64,000 nucleotides of DNA from Pseudorhodobacter ferrugineus DSM 5888 (lineage in GTDB: Bacteria; Pseudomonadota; Alphaproteobacteria; Rhodobacterales; Rhodobacteraceae), in contig NZ_ATVN01000010.1 of assembly GCF_000420745.1 (NCBI RefSeq), positions 1-64,000 on the forward strand, in the 5' to 3' direction. Of this stretch, positions 62,811 through 64,000 are shown in pieces. Position numbers and translations under genes: made by a program. Within the stretch, counting starts at the first letter, position 1. Each line of letters opens with the position of its first letter. Under the pieces are notes generated by a model. That model saw only the letters and a program-made list of their open reading frames with translations. It was not told the DNA's origin and ran no database searches.

Positions 62811-63982
62811 ACCGTTTGCTGACATGGCTGTTCGGGCGCTTGCCGATTGGTTGGTTGCAACTGTCGCACAGCCGCACGCGCCTGATTGCGGCGGTGGCGG
62901 GCGTGGCCTTTGCCAATCTGTTGGTGTTCATGCAGCTTGGCATCATGGGGGCGCTGAACAATTCCACCGTGGCCCCCTATGCGTTGATTGATGGCGATAT
63001 CATCTTGTCGTCATCCGAAGGCAACACCCTAACGGACAGCGGCAATATCGCGCGGGCCTATATGTTTCAGGCGCTGGGGGTTGCGGGGGTGGCATCGGGC
63101 ATACCTTTGTATATCGGGAACCTGCCCCTAACGCTGGCGGATGGCAGCTCTATCTCATTGCTCAGCTTTGGTGTGGATATTTCCCAAACGCAGTTTGTGG
63201 CCCCCGTGATCGCCCCCGCGCTGGCTGGGTTGGCGCTGGAAAATACCGTGCTGTTGGACAAAGACACCCGCAGCATGCCTGCCGAGGCATTGGCCAGTTT
63301 GGCCACAGGCAGCAGCTTTACCTTTGAGGCGAATGGCAAGACCCTAACGGCGGTCGGGTCAATGGCTGTGGGTGGCGGCTTTCTGGCCGATGGCATGATG
63401 GTGACATCGGACCAAACCTTTTTGCGGTTTTTCGGCTCGCGCAGGTCTGGCGCGCCAGATCATATTTTGTTGCGCGTGGTGGACGGGGTATCCTCCGCTA
63501 CGGTGGTGGACCGCCTGCGCGCGGAATTGCCGGCAGGTATTGTAAAGGTGCAGACGATGCCAGAGGCCCGCGCCGCCGATCTTGCCTTTATGGCAACGGA
63601 ACGACCCACGGGGATCATCTTTGGCTTTGGGGTGTTTATGGGGATTTTGGTGGGGTTGGTGATTGTCTATCAGGTGCTGTCGACCGATGTCGCCGACCAT
63701 TTGCGCGAATATGCGACGTTCAAGGCGATGGGCTATGACCAGCCGTTTTTCCTTGGGATTGTGTTTGAAGAGGCGCTTATTCTGGCGGTGTTCGGGTTTA
63801 TTCCGGGGTTGATTGTGTCGATGGGGCTGTATGCGGGGTTGAACGTTGTGACCGGCTTGCCTGTGGTGATGGACAGCGCGCGCGCGGCATTGGTGTTTGT
63901 TGGCACGCTTGCGGCCTGTTCGGCATCGGGTGCGATTGCGACCCGCCGTCTTGCGGCCGCTGACCCGGCGGATCTGTTTTGA
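62807..63982 (+). CDS. DevC-like ABC exporter permease
   Basis: A 391-residue MacB/FtsX-type permease. Membrane segment 1 lies at about 28-50 (RLIAAVAGVAFANLLVFMQLG), followed by a large periplasmic domain and three C-terminal segments (GVFMGILVGLVIVYQVLSTDVADHLREYATFKAMGY ...). The DevC family exports glycolipids in cyanobacteria. In proteobacteria the cargo is unknown. Its TGA overlaps the ATG of the next frame. Confidence 0.88.
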   Translation: MNRLLTWLFGRLPIGWLQLSHSRTRLIAAVAGVAFANLLVFMQLGIMGALNNSTVAPYALIDGDIILSSSEGNTLTDSGNIARAYMFQALGVAGVASGIPLYIGNLPLTLADGSSISLLSFGVDISQTQFVAPVIAPALAGLALENTVLLDKDTRSMPAEALASLATGSSFTFEANGKTLTAVGSMAVGGGFLADGMMVTSDQTFLRFFGSRRSGAPDHILLRVVDGVSSATVVDRLRAELPAGIVKVQTMPEARAADLAFMATERPTGIIFGFGVFMGILVGLVIVYQVLSTDVADHLREYATFKAMGYDQPFFLGIVFEEALILAVFGFIPGLIVSMGLYAGLNVVTGLPVVMDSARAALVFVGTLAACSASGAIATRRLAAADPADLF

Positions 63983-64000
63983 TGGGCGGCGCGGCCCCGA
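63982..64000 (+). CDS. Start of the next gene, probably the DevA-like ATPase (cut by window edge)
   Basis: ATG at 63982-63984 overlaps the devC stop (TGATG) and opens MGGAAP before the window ends. A devBCA order would put the ATPase here; only six codons are visible, so this rests on context. Confidence 0.4.

Overview
The window is chromosomal DNA of an alphaproteobacterium of the Rhodobacteraceae (roseobacter-type). The evidence is the rimP-nusA-ylxR/L7Ae-infB order, secA facing an ArgJ/parvulin pair, a Rieske-cytochrome b-cytochrome c1 operon of the Rhodobacter type, Tat-type Rieske protein, and the intergenic repeat families. The genus cannot be fixed from the sequence. Most of the 64 kb is core genome; the accessory parts are an IS5-type transposase remnant at the left edge, one composition-shifted orphan gene near 53.5-54.1 kb, and a galactoside-utilisation locus of about 12 kb.

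Layout. 1-0.3 kb: IS end. 0.4-6.8 kb: transglutaminase-like protein, then the rimP-nusA-ylxR-infB translation/transcription operon with its own promoter and a leader terminator. 6.9-10.0 kb (minus): a 46-residue small protein, mutT, argJ with an unusual N-terminal extension, and a periplasmic parvulin. 10.2-15.7 kb (plus): secA and two exported proteins. 15.7-19.7 kb (minus): radC, dnaJ, dnaK. 20-25 kb: an iron/2-oxoglutarate-type protein with pyrF, an unknown protein, a 67-residue protein and clpB. dnaK and clpB both have CTTG...CCCC heat-shock-like promoters. 25.3-26.9 kb (minus): alternative oxidase and N-formylglutamate amidohydrolase. 27.1-31.4 kb: tRNA-Val(GAC), rpmJ, fatty-acid desaturase, AhpD-like peroxidase, PaiB-like protein, glutathione transferase, LysE exporter. 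31.6-34.4 kb: bc1 complex petABC. 34.5-38.4 kb: DHFR-like protein, then a TPP riboswitch and thiBPQ thiamine importer.

38.4-50.6 kb is one metabolic unit. An IclR regulator and an ABC ATPase run leftward, and a tightly coupled rightward operon encodes sugar-binding protein, two permeases, GH36 alpha-galactosidase, an SDR, KDGal kinase, KDPGal aldolase, an SMP-30 lactonase and a GH42 beta-galactosidase. Together these describe uptake of galactosides, release of galactose and its oxidation by the De Ley-Doudoroff route; the galactonate dehydratase step is not in the window. The SDR has Asn where the catalytic Lys is expected.

50.6-64 kb: two MFS carriers, an orphan gene among intergenic repeats, asd, a DUF4139 (MuiA-like) exported protein, beta-carbonic anhydrase, an Hpt-like protein without the phosphorylatable His, a leucyl aminopeptidase with an NlpC/P60 peptidase, and a TetR regulator divergent from devB-devC, cut at the start of the presumed devA.

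The most interesting non-gene structure is a set of recurring intergenic elements: U-tract-free perfect hairpins at gene ends (two sharing the 17-base core GGGGGCATCGAACCCCC, each followed about 46-48 bases on by a GAGTATTTTT/AAGATGAA-like motif), and a separate GTAGGGTGGGT/ACCCACCCTAC inverted-repeat family. I did not find a clear new defence or mobile system.
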